The position numbers were made by a program, and so were the translations under genes. The notes beneath the pieces are model-generated. The model had not been told where the DNA came from and did not search any database. It saw only the letters and a list, made by a program, of their open reading frames with translations. DNA of 64,000 bases from Flavobacterium fluviatile (GTDB lineage Bacteria > Bacteroidota > Bacteroidia > Flavobacteriales > Flavobacteriaceae), in the NCBI RefSeq assembly GCF_010645065.1, contig NZ_JAADZW010000006.1, positions 1 to 64,000 on the forward strand, written 5' to 3'. Shown here one piece after another: positions 51,914 through 61,286 of this stretch. Every line of letters starts with the position of its first letter. The first letter of the stretch is position 1.

Positions 51914-52098
51914 TTGGGCGTTACCCAAGAGTCGGGTTAATCCGTTAAGAGATATTACCGTCATTTCGAGTGTTTGTTTAAAAATGCGATAGCTTTTTTT
52001 AAACAAAATGTATCGAGAACCTTGTTATTAAAAGTTTCTCGATACAATTTTTAATCATAAAGCTATCGCATTATTATTAAAAATCACTCGAAGTGACG
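51914..52098. repeat. TTTGGGCG box plus 140-bp nested inverted repeat
   Basis: The box TTTGGGCGTTACCCAAGAG (from 51914) resembles 22424. From 51959, CGTCATTTCGAGTG pairs with CACTCGAAGTGACG (52085-52098). Inside, AATGCGATAGCT (51983-51994) pairs with AGCTATCGCATT (52061-52072). TGTATCGAGAAC (52009-52020) pairs with GTTTCTCGATACA (52034-52046). The whole could fold as one long hairpin. It contains no ORF and resembles dispersed palindromic elements common between Flavobacterium genes. Confidence 0.8.
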
Positions 52099-52185
52099 AA
52101 TGAAATTTCTTAACTTATGACTTGGAGTCTGGGTTTTCACTCCCTAGCGCAAACGTAAACAAGAACTATTCGCAATATATATTTC

Positions 52186-52653
52186 ATGAAAATCTATAAA
52201 ACAGAAGCTGTACAGCATCTTAACGCCAGTATTGAAGAATGCTGGGACTTTTTCTCAAGCCCCGAAAACCTTCAAACCATCACACCCAATGATATGAGCT
52301 TTGAGATTCAGGATTTTGATGGAAAGCGAATGTATCCCGGACAAATCATAACTTATACTTTAAAACCTTTATTCGGAATTAAAATCAATTGGGTAACCAT
52401 CATTACTGTTTCTCAGGAAAACCAATATTTCATAGACGAACAGCGCTTTGGCCCTTACGCTTTATGGCATCACAAACACTTTTTTGAACCTGCAGAAAAT
52501 GGCGGAACTAAAATGACTGACATTGTACATTACGCCATACCATTTGGGTATTTAGGCCGTCTTATGAATAAATTAGTTGTGAATAAAAAAATCAATGGAA
52601 TTTTTGATTTTCGTCGTACCAAAATCGATGAATTGTTCAATTCAAAATTATAA
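52186..52653 (+). CDS. SRPBCC-family protein
   Basis: 155 residues. It opens IYKTEAVQHLNASIEECWDFFSSPENLQTITPNDMSFEI, the START/Bet v 1-like helix-grip fold, and contains DEQRFGPYALWHHKHFFEP and TKMTDIVHYAIPFGYLGRLMNKL. Often annotated as a cell-division inhibitor or cyclase-like protein; the name is not supported by function. It binds a hydrophobic ligand in a cavity. In marine and soil Bacteroidetes it commonly neighbours photolyase and carotenoid genes, as here. Confidence 0.87.
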   Translation: MKIYKTEAVQHLNASIEECWDFFSSPENLQTITPNDMSFEIQDFDGKRMYPGQIITYTLKPLFGIKINWVTIITVSQENQYFIDEQRFGPYALWHHKHFFEPAENGGTKMTDIVHYAIPFGYLGRLMNKLVVNKKINGIFDFRRTKIDELFNSKL

Positions 52654-52725
52654 TAACAGATTTTAAGTTTAAACACATTGAAACATGGATTCTCTTTGCG
52701 GTTAAAGACGTTTCACTAGCATAAA

Positions 52726-52801
52726 AACACATAGCTATGTGTTGAGAAATGTGTTTCTCTTTTACACCCTCTTGAAAATCAGAATCTATGTATCTATGTG
52801 T
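52726..52801. repeat. ACATAG palindrome and repeat before the photolyase gene
   Basis: AACACATAGCTATGTGTT (52726-52743) is a perfect 18-bp palindrome. CTATGTATCTATGTGTT (52785-52801) repeats its right half twice. The spacer may carry the photolyase promoter, but no TAnnTTTG box is seen. Confidence 0.55.
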
Positions 52802-52829
52802 TAAAAAATAATCAGTGAAAACTCATATA

Positions 52830-54125
52830 ATGACAAAACAAAAAGTTACTTTTTTCTGGTTCCGACGCGATTTGCGATTAGAAGATAACACCGGATTGTT
52901 TCATGCCTTGCAATCTGATTTTCCTGTGATTCCGCTTTTTATATTTGATAATGAAATTCTGGATAATCTTCCAAAAAATGATGCCAGGGTCAGTTTTATT
53001 TATGATTCACTTGAGAAGGTAAATAATGAATTGAATGTTTTAGAATCTTCTATTTTAATTAAAAAAGGAAATACCAAAAACATCTGGAAATCCCTTATCG
53101 AAGAATTTGATATTCAAAACGTTTTCTTCAACAAAGACTACGAACCTTTTGCAATTAAACGTGATGCATCAATTACTCAATTATTAAAAGAAAACAATAT
53201 TGAGTCCTTCACCTATAAAGATCATGTGATTTTTGAAGAAAAAGAAATCACAAAAGCCGACGGTCTTCCCTACACGGTTTACACACCGTACAAAAACAAA
53301 TGGCTGGAGAAATATCATTTTTCAGGCTCAGCACCAGAATATGATACGAAATCCCACTTTTCAAATTTTGCAAAAAATAAGTTCCCTTTTCCGCATCTTT
53401 TTGAAATTGGTTTTGAAAGAAGCACTATAAAAGTACAGCCTCATAACCTGACTCAAATTACCAATTACAAAGAAACACGTGATTTTCCGGCTTTAGACAG
53501 CACTTCGTATCTTTCTCCGCATTTGCGTTTTGGAACTGTTAGTATTCGGAAATCAGTGAACTGGGCAAACGGAAAAAACCAGACTTTTTTAAGCGAGCTG
53601 ATCTGGAGGGAGTTTTTCATTCAGATTCTGTTTAGCTTTCCTAATTGTGTCAATCACAATTTCAAATCAGCTTATGACGGTATTCAGTGGCGTAATAACG
53701 AAGACGATTTCAAACGCTGGTGTTCCGGAACAACGGGTTATCCAATGGTCGATGCCGGAATGCGTCAGCTCAATGAAACAGGATACATGCACAATCGCGT
53801 GCGTATGGTTGTAGCAAGTTTTTTATGCAAACATTTATTAATCAACTGGCAATGGGGCGAAGCTTATTTTGCCGAAAAACTTTTAGACTTTGAATTAGCC
53901 TCCAACGTTGGCAACTGGCAATGGGCCGCCGGAACCGGCTGTGATGCTGCTCCGTATTTCAGGGTTTTTAATCCGGAAATTCAGCAAAAGAAATTTGATG
54001 AAAAAGGAGCCTACATCCGCAAATGGATTCCAGAATTTGATTTGGGATATAATGAACCAATGATTGACCATGCTTTTGCAAGAGATCGGGCGATTGCGAC
54101 TTATAAAACAGGCCTAATCAGGTAA
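52830..54125 (+). CDS. Deoxyribodipyrimidine photolyase (class I CPD type)
   Basis: 431 residues from the ATG at 52830 (MTKQKVTFFWFRRDLRLEDNTGLF). A frame from 52815 adds five residues. The N-terminal antenna-binding domain is followed by the FAD-binding region GYPMVDAGMRQLNETGYMHNRVRMVVASFLCKHLLINWQWGEAYFAEKLLDFELASNVGNWQWAAGTGCDAAPYFRVFNP, including the electron-transfer Trp residues. It repairs UV pyrimidine dimers with blue light. Downstream of a CarH-like regulator and crt genes, it fits a light-induced protection regulon. Confidence 0.95.
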   Translation: MTKQKVTFFWFRRDLRLEDNTGLFHALQSDFPVIPLFIFDNEILDNLPKNDARVSFIYDSLEKVNNELNVLESSILIKKGNTKNIWKSLIEEFDIQNVFFNKDYEPFAIKRDASITQLLKENNIESFTYKDHVIFEEKEITKADGLPYTVYTPYKNKWLEKYHFSGSAPEYDTKSHFSNFAKNKFPFPHLFEIGFERSTIKVQPHNLTQITNYKETRDFPALDSTSYLSPHLRFGTVSIRKSVNWANGKNQTFLSELIWREFFIQILFSFPNCVNHNFKSAYDGIQWRNNEDDFKRWCSGTTGYPMVDAGMRQLNETGYMHNRVRMVVASFLCKHLLINWQWGEAYFAEKLLDFELASNVGNWQWAAGTGCDAAPYFRVFNPEIQQKKFDEKGAYIRKWIPEFDLGYNEPMIDHAFARDRAIATYKTGLIR

Positions 54126-54261
54126 ACTCAAAAACAGCTAAGTTCAGGCCCAGCTTTCAATTCTAATATTACTGTTCGTATTTGCGGGCATTGAATGTTA
54201 TAGCTGACAAATACACCTGAATATTGTAAAAGAAAAATTTTGACCGCAGGAATCCTATATC

Positions 54262-56004
54262 TTACATAATAAGCCTTACTCCTCCAAGTTCAGAAACCCT
54301 GTATGAGAATTTATCTCCCGGAGAACCAATAAACATAAAATTTTTAGGAATATCCCATTTAGAAGAAAGTTCATCAATAAGCTCCGGTCCAAAAACACCT
54401 TCAATTTCAATGAAATCGATATCTATTTCCGGATAAGCCCTATCCAGCACTTCAAGATCTTTTTTTAAAGCTTCATTACATTCTCCCTGCTTGCGTACAT
54501 TGACAATTTTGAGTTTTCTGGTAGTTTCGTTATTCTGCACATACTGCATTACTTTATTGAGTATAGCCACATCATCTCCTTTAGTAAAAAAAACAAACTC
54601 CTGAGAATATATTTTTCGGTGAATATTTCTAAGATACCTGTTGCTTAGTACAGCAAATGAACGTATAGGCCTGTAAAAGTACTCTACTACACTAAGGCTC
54701 AGTCTTATAAGAAAAGAACGGCTCAGCATAATACCAACAGCCAATAGTGACGGTATGAGATATTTTATAAATGTCAGAAAAGCCTCTTTATTCAGTATAA
54801 CATTGCCTGCAAAGCCTGTTATTATGAAACCAATAGCAATTACCACTACCAGAGCGTTGGCTTTTTCAGGACGTGGCAATTTTTTACGCTTCACTTTTAA
54901 GAGCAGATTCCCAATACCAAATAATGCCATAACAGCCAGAAACGAGAAGGTATAAACTCCGGCAAGTGATTCCAGATCGCCCCCTGTAACGATAAATACC
55001 GAAATACACAAAATAAGAAAAACAATGATAATCCTGTAGCTCGATCCTTTTTTGTTTTCCTTTAAAAAATAATTAGGCAGCACCCTGTCCAGAGTCATTC
55101 TTTTTAAAAGTCCGCATACCCCAACGAAAGAAGTTAAAACAGCACCACAAAGCACAAGCACTGCGTCTATAGATATTAGCCGGGAAAGCCACGCACCACC
55201 TGTAACATCGCCCATGTGGGAAAGTAGTGATTCTCTGTGTTCTCCCAGTTCTGCAAATGGTATAATTGAAATCAGCAATAAAGCAATTACAGGGTTAAAG
55301 AAACTAACTATGACCCACATATTCCTAAGTGTTTTTCTGAAAACACCTGGTTTCTGCTCTTCTACAAAATTGGCTGAGCTTTCAAACCCGGAAATACCAA
55401 GCATTGCCACAGAAAACCCAAGAAAAAGAGTGTATATAATTCCTTTAGGATTTATAGGCATACTCCAGTTAAGGCTAAAGGTATCAAGTCCGTGAGAGAA
55501 CACAAAGAAAGCTGAAGCACCTACCAGGAGCAGCAATGAAAATAAGTGAATCGAAAAAATCACCACCGCCACTATTGCCGACTCTCCAATACCAATAATT
55601 GCCAGAATGGTAAAAATAATCAAAACAACTATTGTTGCCGTCCCTACTGCTAAGCCCTCAAAAATGGTGTGGAGATAGTGCATCGCTTCAGAAGCCGATA
55701 TCACCGCTGTTGCCATATAAGACAGCACTGTTAGTACAGCTGCAACCGAGGCGATTTTTTTACTTGATGTATTAAGCAGTACATTGTAAGCTCCTCCGTT
55801 TAAAGGTAATGCACCAACAACTTCGCCATAAATCTTTCGAAACATATACAATACCAGAGCTACAATAAGCAAAGAAATCCAGGCATACTGGCCCGCAAAA
55901 CCTATTGTCAGAGCTGAAACATAAAGACATGAGGAAGTGATATCATTGCCACAAATAGCCGTAGCTTTTAATTCATTGAGTTTGTGTACGGGCAATTTTT
56001 CCAT
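54262..56004 (-). CDS. APC-superfamily amino-acid permease
   Basis: 580 residues with about 12 membrane helices. It opens LNELKATAICGNDITSSCLYVSALTIGFAGQYAWISLL, continues GEVVGALPLNGGAYNVLLNTSSKK, and ends in a cytoplasmic tail of about 120 residues (YSQEFVFFTKGDDVAILNKVMQYVQNNETTRKLKIVNV), which may be regulatory. Substrate not predictable. It is divergent from the mscS-type gene across a 376-bp spacer. Confidence 0.9.
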   Translation of the reverse strand: MEKLPVHKLNELKATAICGNDITSSCLYVSALTIGFAGQYAWISLLIVALVLYMFRKIYGEVVGALPLNGGAYNVLLNTSSKKIASVAAVLTVLSYMATAVISASEAMHYLHTIFEGLAVGTATIVVLIIFTILAIIGIGESAIVAVVIFSIHLFSLLLLVGASAFFVFSHGLDTFSLNWSMPINPKGIIYTLFLGFSVAMLGISGFESSANFVEEQKPGVFRKTLRNMWVIVSFFNPVIALLLISIIPFAELGEHRESLLSHMGDVTGGAWLSRLISIDAVLVLCGAVLTSFVGVCGLLKRMTLDRVLPNYFLKENKKGSSYRIIIVFLILCISVFIVTGGDLESLAGVYTFSFLAVMALFGIGNLLLKVKRKKLPRPEKANALVVVIAIGFIITGFAGNVILNKEAFLTFIKYLIPSLLAVGIMLSRSFLIRLSLSVVEYFYRPIRSFAVLSNRYLRNIHRKIYSQEFVFFTKGDDVAILNKVMQYVQNNETTRKLKIVNVRKQGECNEALKKDLEVLDRAYPEIDIDFIEIEGVFGPELIDELSSKWDIPKNFMFIGSPGDKFSYRVSELGGVRLIM

Positions 56005-56380
56005 AGATAAAAAATGTTGAACTGCTAATTTAACCTTTATGATTTAATTATCAAATCCTTAATAAGCTAAATTAGAATAAATTATTAAATGTCTCCAATT
56101 ATTGGTTTATGCTTTCTAATAATCACTTTAAAGCTTTGTTCTTTAAAAATAAAGCCTTAACTTCGTAAATAACACTACCGGCACCCTAATTTATGCCTTT
56201 ACTCTGCATGTGCAATTTGTCTTATTATAAATCAATCTCTGATTTGGAGATTTGAAATTCTTATTTCCTACCAAAAGATATATCTCTAAGCTCATGTCAG
56301 GCATCAACTCCTAAACCAGGAGCATTTATTTACATAAGCCGGTTATAAACCGAAGAATAAAAACAGATAAATAAAAAATT
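56005..56380. other. Spacer between divergent permease and MscS genes
   Basis: 376 AT-rich bases. A small hairpin (ACTCCTAAACCAGGAGCA near 56308) is the only structure noticed. No TAnnTTTG/TTG pair with correct spacing was found for either gene. Confidence 0.4.
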
Positions 56381-57487
56381 ATGACAGGCATATTAGATTT
56401 AACTTTTTTGGGTAACAAATTATATGACTGGTTAATAGCGATTGCCATTATAGTTATTACCTTCATAGTCTTGAGAATCTTTAAATTTGTAATTTTTAAA
56501 CGGCTGAAAAAATGGGCTGCAAATACAAAAACCAGCTGGGATGAATTTGTATTAGGCATCATAGAGAAAAGTGCGCTGCCCCTATTGCATATAAGTATTG
56601 TATATTTTGCTCTCCAGACCCTCAGTTTTGGAGAAAAAGTGACAAATGTGCTGCATGTTGCCTACATGATTATACTTACTTTTTATATCGTTAAAATTAT
56701 CATTGCCGCTTTTAGAAAATTTGTTTTTTCTTTTATACAACGAGATGAGGACAGCGAGAGCAAAGAAAAACAGGCAGGCGGACTTATTGCTATTGTAAAT
56801 ATTATAATCTGGATACTTGGTGTAGTTTTCCTGATTGATAATATGGGATATAATGTAACCACAATTGTTGCAGGATTAGGTGTGGGAGGAATAGCTATTG
56901 CCCTTGCTGCACAGGCTGTTCTTGGAGATCTTTTCAGTTATTTCGTTATATTTTTTGATCGCCCATTTGAGATTGGCGACTTTGTGGTAATTGGAGATGA
57001 TAACGGAATTATTGAATATATCGGAATAAAGACTACACGTATCCGGACATTAAACGGGGAGCAGCTGATTTGCTCTAATACCGATCTGACCAATTCCAGA
57101 TTACACAATTTCAAGCGCATGGAGCGAAGGAGAATCGTATTTACTTTAGGCGTAACGTATCAGACAACCGCAAAACAGCTTGCAAGTATCCCTGAAACAG
57201 TTAAAGAAATAATTCTTACTGTTAATAAAGTGAGTTATGATCGTGGGCATTTTTCGGGTTTTGGCGATTTTAGCCTTAACTTCGAGTTTGTATATTATGT
57301 TGAAGATCCTGAATACAATACCTACATGGACAGCCAGCAAGCTATATATCTTGCTATATTCAGCGCTTTTGAAAAACAGGGCATAGAGTTTGCCTACCCT
57401 ACACAAACCATACAAATTGATGATCCGCAATCCCTGTTTAATCCCCTGATTCAAAAGCCCGAAGAAACTAATACCGACGACAATTAA
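56381..57487 (+). CDS. MscS-family mechanosensitive channel
   Basis: 368 residues. Four likely helices lead to the pore-lining TM3 (TTIVAGLGVGGIAIALAAQAVLGDLFSYFVIFFDRPFEIGDFVVIGDDNGIIEYIGIKTTRIRTLNGEQLICSN), the MscS hallmark, followed by the cytoplasmic beta and alpha/beta domains. It opens under membrane tension during osmotic downshock. There is one more N-terminal helix than in E. coli MscS. Confidence 0.94.
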   Translation: MTGILDLTFLGNKLYDWLIAIAIIVITFIVLRIFKFVIFKRLKKWAANTKTSWDEFVLGIIEKSALPLLHISIVYFALQTLSFGEKVTNVLHVAYMIILTFYIVKIIIAAFRKFVFSFIQRDEDSESKEKQAGGLIAIVNIIIWILGVVFLIDNMGYNVTTIVAGLGVGGIAIALAAQAVLGDLFSYFVIFFDRPFEIGDFVVIGDDNGIIEYIGIKTTRIRTLNGEQLICSNTDLTNSRLHNFKRMERRRIVFTLGVTYQTTAKQLASIPETVKEIILTVNKVSYDRGHFSGFGDFSLNFEFVYYVEDPEYNTYMDSQQAIYLAIFSAFEKQGIEFAYPTQTIQIDDPQSLFNPLIQKPEETNTDDN

Positions 57488-57500
57488 AAGACATTCATAG

Positions 57501-57530
57501 ATACCTTTTGTGAAGGGAATCACCACAAAA
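57501..57530. terminator. Possible terminator between mscS-type and ABC1 genes
   Basis: CCTTTTGTG (about 57502) pairs with CACAAAAG (to about 57530) between convergent genes. The T-tail is weak. Confidence 0.45.
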
Positions 57531-57559
57531 GCCAGAATATCCATGCCGCTGTAAAAACT

Positions 57560-58864
57560 CTAATATTTCAAATACTGATCTACTACAATTTTTGCTTTCA
57601 GATCAAACATCAGATTATATAGCCCGAAGAAAGTACGGTTCATGTAAATAAAGTGCTTAGAGCCACGATTTCCATTCATTTTTTTGAGGTTGGTATCTTC
57701 TGAAAAACGTTTTCCTAATTCGGCGATAGCGTTGAAGAATTTTTCATCCGCAAAATCGAAGGTTTCGTCTTGAAAGGGTTTTGTAAAAAGCGACAATAAA
57801 TCATGAAACATTGCTGTAAAGTATTCTACTTCAGCAGGTGAATCATCTGGGCGAAGGATCTCTAATTCGAATAATTTATCGTTGAAACGATTTTTATCGG
57901 TAATGACATTTTTATTGATGAGCTCAAAATACGGAATATAAAAGTCGTTCGGAATTTGTTTCATGCATCCAAAATCCAGTGCAATCAGTCGGTTTTGATC
58001 GTCCACCAGAAAATTTCCCGGATGCGGATCAGCGTGAACTTTACGTAAAACATGAATTTGATACATATAAAAATCCCAGAGCGCCTGCCCTAATTTATTT
58101 CCGGTTTCACGATCAAAATCTTTTGCCGTAAACTCAGAAAGGTGGATTCCCGTCATCCAGTCCATCGTAATGATTTTCTCTGATGAAAATTCCGGATAGT
58201 AATTCGGAAAAAGAATATTTTCAATTTTACTGCAGGCTTTTACAACTTCTTCGCTCTGTTTTAATTCCAGCAGATAATTGGTTTCTTCAATCAGTTTGTC
58301 TTCAACTTCCTTAAAATATTTATCAGAATCTTTTCCCTGCAGGTTAAACATTCGTATCGCAATTGGTTTTACCAAAGCCAGATCAGATGAAATGCTGTTG
58401 GCAACTCCCGGGTACTGAATTTTAACCGCCAGTTTTTTATCTCCTTTTTTTGCCAGATGCACCTGCCCTATACTTGCCGCATTAACAGAATTGGCATTGA
58501 ACTCGTCGAAAATTTCATAAGGGGTTTTGCCAAAATTGCTCTTGAATGTTTTCAAAACCAAAGGAGCCGAAAGCGGCGGAACAGAAAACTGTGACAACGA
58601 AAATTTCTCCACATACGCCTGAGGCAAAAAGTTTTTGTCCATGCTGAGCATCTGGGCAACTTTCAGAGCGCTTCCTTTGAGGCTTTTTAGTCCGTCGTAA
58701 ATGTCTTCGGCATTGTTTTCATTGAGTTTATCACGGGTTAAATCGGGGTTGACTATTTTTTCAGCATAATGTTTTACGTAGTTTACGCCAATTTTAGCCC
58801 CTGTCTGAACGAGTTTTCCTGCCCGTTCTATTTTTGACGTTGGTATATAATCGATTGTTTTCAT
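57560..58864 (-). CDS. ABC1/AarF (UbiB-like) protein kinase-like protein
   Basis: 434 residues. KxGQ-like motif region GLKSLKGSALKVAQMLSMD, nucleotide-binding Lys in KLAVKIQYPGVANSISSDLALVKP, catalytic loop HADPHPGNFLVDDQNRLIALDFGCMKQIP. Homologues (UbiB, ADCK/COQ8) support quinone synthesis or lipid handling through ATPase activity. The preceding TetR-like gene ends on the same base where this starts (ATG/TAA overlap), so the two are coupled and the regulator probably controls both. Confidence 0.92.
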   Translation of the reverse strand: MKTIDYIPTSKIERAGKLVQTGAKIGVNYVKHYAEKIVNPDLTRDKLNENNAEDIYDGLKSLKGSALKVAQMLSMDKNFLPQAYVEKFSLSQFSVPPLSAPLVLKTFKSNFGKTPYEIFDEFNANSVNAASIGQVHLAKKGDKKLAVKIQYPGVANSISSDLALVKPIAIRMFNLQGKDSDKYFKEVEDKLIEETNYLLELKQSEEVVKACSKIENILFPNYYPEFSSEKIITMDWMTGIHLSEFTAKDFDRETGNKLGQALWDFYMYQIHVLRKVHADPHPGNFLVDDQNRLIALDFGCMKQIPNDFYIPYFELINKNVITDKNRFNDKLFELEILRPDDSPAEVEYFTAMFHDLLSLFTKPFQDETFDFADEKFFNAIAELGKRFSEDTNLKKMNGNRGSKHFIYMNRTFFGLYNLMFDLKAKIVVDQYLKY

Positions 58865-59523
58865 TATTTGCTGTATATTTTTTCTTTAAAGAGAAACTTT
58901 CCTAAATCTATCAGATGGTTCATAGGTGCTACATTCATCAATTCAAAAGAAGCATTTACGGATTTTTCTATAAAAATATCTGTTTTTTCAAAAGCAGGAG
59001 AAGCATCGTCCATCCAAAATTTTATTGTCATCATCAATTGCAGCCAGGCACTTTCCTTAATGGCTTTCTCCTGGAACTTCTGCAGTTTTTCAACCTCAAG
59101 TCTATACTCATCCGTCAGGATTTCAGAAACATATTCTTTGAAACTATCTCTGAGTGCCGTAAGCTGCGTTAGGTTTTTCAAGGGATTTCTGTCTGTTTTT
59201 AGTGATTGCAGCACATAGCTTCTGTTGGCTGTCAGGATTTCGAAGAAGGTAAAATAAAAACTCAGCATTTTGTTTTTCATATCATATTCTGAATAGTCAG
59301 TGTTTTTATGCAGCAAATCAACTGTGTTGGCAAAAAACAATCTGAAAATTTCTTTTTCCAAACCTTCCAGCGTTCCAAAAAAAGAATAAAATTCTGCCTC
59401 TGTAAAATCCTTATCTTTTACAAAATGATAAACCGATTTTGGTTTTTCGCCTTTCTCCAGCACTTCATTCATGTATATGGAAACGATATCTTCTTTACTG
59501 ATTATCTTATTTTTAGGAGCCAT
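58864..59523 (-). CDS. TetR-family-type transcriptional regulator
   Basis: 219 residues. The N-terminal HTH is ISKEDIVSIYMNEVLEKGEKPKSVYHFVKDKDFTEAEFYSFFGTLEGLEKEIFRLFF, a divergent TetR pattern. A helical ligand-binding half follows. It is coupled to the ABC1 kinase gene. The pairing TetR plus ABC1 kinase, divergent from an epimerase gene, is typical of Flavobacteria, and the regulator may act on the 59524-59621 gap. Confidence 0.8.
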   Translation of the reverse strand: MAPKNKIISKEDIVSIYMNEVLEKGEKPKSVYHFVKDKDFTEAEFYSFFGTLEGLEKEIFRLFFANTVDLLHKNTDYSEYDMKNKMLSFYFTFFEILTANRSYVLQSLKTDRNPLKNLTQLTALRDSFKEYVSEILTDEYRLEVEKLQKFQEKAIKESAWLQLMMTIKFWMDDASPAFEKTDIFIEKSVNASFELMNVAPMNHLIDLGKFLFKEKIYSK

Positions 59524-59621
59524 TTCTTTTAAATTTAGAATTGGGCCTAAAGATAAGGAATGTTTGAGTATCTTTACTTAGATGCACGCAAGAGACACTG
59601 TTAAATATATTGTAAACTATT

Positions 59622-60533
59622 ATGGCTGCGACTGTACTATTAACCGGAGGAACAGGATTTATTGGGGAATACTTAACGAATATGCTTTTAGCGAATGGTT
59701 TTTTGGTCTCTGTTTTAAGCAGATCAAGCCGAAACAACACTGATTATATTACCTATTACAAATGGAATCCGGATCAGGATTACATTGATGAAGAAGCTAT
59801 CACTTCTGCAGATTATATCATCCATCTGGCAGGCGAAGGAATTGTCGAGAAAAGATGGACGGCCAAACGTAAAAAAGCCATTCTGGAAAGCCGTGTAAAA
59901 CCTATTGAACTCATTCATTCTGTTTTACAAAAAAAGAACAAATCTCTCAATGCCTTTATTTCTGCTTCGGCAGTTGGGATTTACGGAGCCGAAACTTCTG
60001 ATGAAATTTGTACGGAAAACAGCCCTGTTGGCAATGACTTTTTAGGCACTACCTGCCAAAAATGGGAAGAAGCGGTAAATAAAATCGAATCCTTAGCTAT
60101 TAGGTCTGTAAAAATCAGAACCGGAATTGTTTTAGGCAGAAACGAAGGTTTCCTTAAAAAACTGCTGCCCGTTTTTAAAATGGGTTTTGGAACCCTATTA
60201 GGAACCGGAAAACAATTTTTGCCCTGGATTCACATTCAGGATTTGTGCGAAATCTATCTAAAAGCCATTCAGGATGAGGAAGTAAATGGCCCTTGCAATG
60301 CAGCTGTCTTAGACAATACCACAAACGAAATATTATCTAAAACACTTGCAAACTTGCTCGGCTATTCAATTTGGCTTCCTAAAGTTCCGGCTTTTGTACT
60401 CAAAATTGTTCTAGGTGAAATGAGTATTGCAGTATTGAAGGGGAAAAGGGTTTCGCCTGAAAAGATTAAACAATCAGGTTTCAATTTTCAGTTTGAAGAT
60501 TTAAAAACGGCACTTTCAAACTGTATTTCCTAA
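59622..60533 (+). CDS. SDR39U1/TIGR01777-family epimerase
   Basis: 303 residues. NAD(P)-binding motif VLLTGGTGFIGEYLTNMLL, then DYIIHLAGEGIVEKRWTAKRKKAILESRVKPIELI. The family C-terminal DUF1731 domain includes VSPEKIKQSGFNFQFEDLKTAL. Extended short-chain dehydrogenase fold; physiological substrate unknown (E. coli YfcH type). It is divergent from the TetR-ABC1 pair. Confidence 0.92.
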   Translation: MAATVLLTGGTGFIGEYLTNMLLANGFLVSVLSRSSRNNTDYITYYKWNPDQDYIDEEAITSADYIIHLAGEGIVEKRWTAKRKKAILESRVKPIELIHSVLQKKNKSLNAFISASAVGIYGAETSDEICTENSPVGNDFLGTTCQKWEEAVNKIESLAIRSVKIRTGIVLGRNEGFLKKLLPVFKMGFGTLLGTGKQFLPWIHIQDLCEIYLKAIQDEEVNGPCNAAVLDNTTNEILSKTLANLLGYSIWLPKVPAFVLKIVLGEMSIAVLKGKRVSPEKIKQSGFNFQFEDLKTALSNCIS

Positions 60534-60535
60534 AT

Positions 60536-61105
60536 TTACTTTAAGGATAACAGAACTTCCTCGTCATTTCCAATTATACCGCTTAACTCTGTTTTAGCTG
60601 TTTTTGCAATTTTAGAAGCTATTCTTTCCGGTATTTCAATATCAAAATCTGAAATGGTAATTGGGAAATCAGACTTGATTTGAATTCCTCCGTAAACTTT
60701 TTTAAATAAAGCCTTTACCAGTATGTCCTTTGATTTTCCGCGGATTAATAATTTCCCTTTTATCAGATATTCTTTCTCCGTTTCATCAATGTCTTTTAAG
60801 TCGAATTTTGCAATTTTACCCTTAAAAACAGCTTTAGGATACCGATGGCTTTGTACATAATTTTCGTTGAAATGTTCTTCCATCAAATCCAGTTTAAAAT
60901 GAAAATCCTTCAATAATACAGTACACAATAATGTGCTGGTTTTTGGATCCAGGCTAATCATAACCGACTTATTTATCGCTTTAATTTCTTCAAAACAGGG
61001 AACACTGGCCTCAAAGTTTATTATTGCTTTCTCAGTAGTGATTTTTTCCTGGGCAATAATCGAACAGGCGGTAAATAATAAAATTAAAAATACAGTTCTT
61101 TTCAT
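60536..61105 (-). CDS. YceI-like exported protein
   Basis: 189 residues. The signal peptide MKRTVFLILLFTACSIIAQ is followed by a YceI-type lipocalin barrel: INFEASVPCFEEIKAINKSVMISLDPKT, MEEHFNENYVQSHRYPKAVFKGKI and LLIRGKSKDI. YceI proteins bind isoprenoid-type lipids in the periplasm. It is convergent with the epimerase gene, two bases apart. Confidence 0.88.
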   Translation of the reverse strand: MKRTVFLILLFTACSIIAQEKITTEKAIINFEASVPCFEEIKAINKSVMISLDPKTSTLLCTVLLKDFHFKLDLMEEHFNENYVQSHRYPKAVFKGKIAKFDLKDIDETEKEYLIKGKLLIRGKSKDILVKALFKKVYGGIQIKSDFPITISDFDIEIPERIASKIAKTAKTELSGIIGNDEEVLLSLK

Positions 61106-61286
61106 AATCGTCAGTATTTAACAATTATGTCATTCGGTTATTAACTTCACAAAACTCAGGTTAAAAAATCGAATGGCGATTCAGTGAAAAATTCCGCAAC
61201 CTTAAATGATTACACTTAAAGTTACGGAATTTCTGTGATTTTGGCTGAAGATTTTGTGCTAAATATTTGTGAATTTTCAGCAAAAG

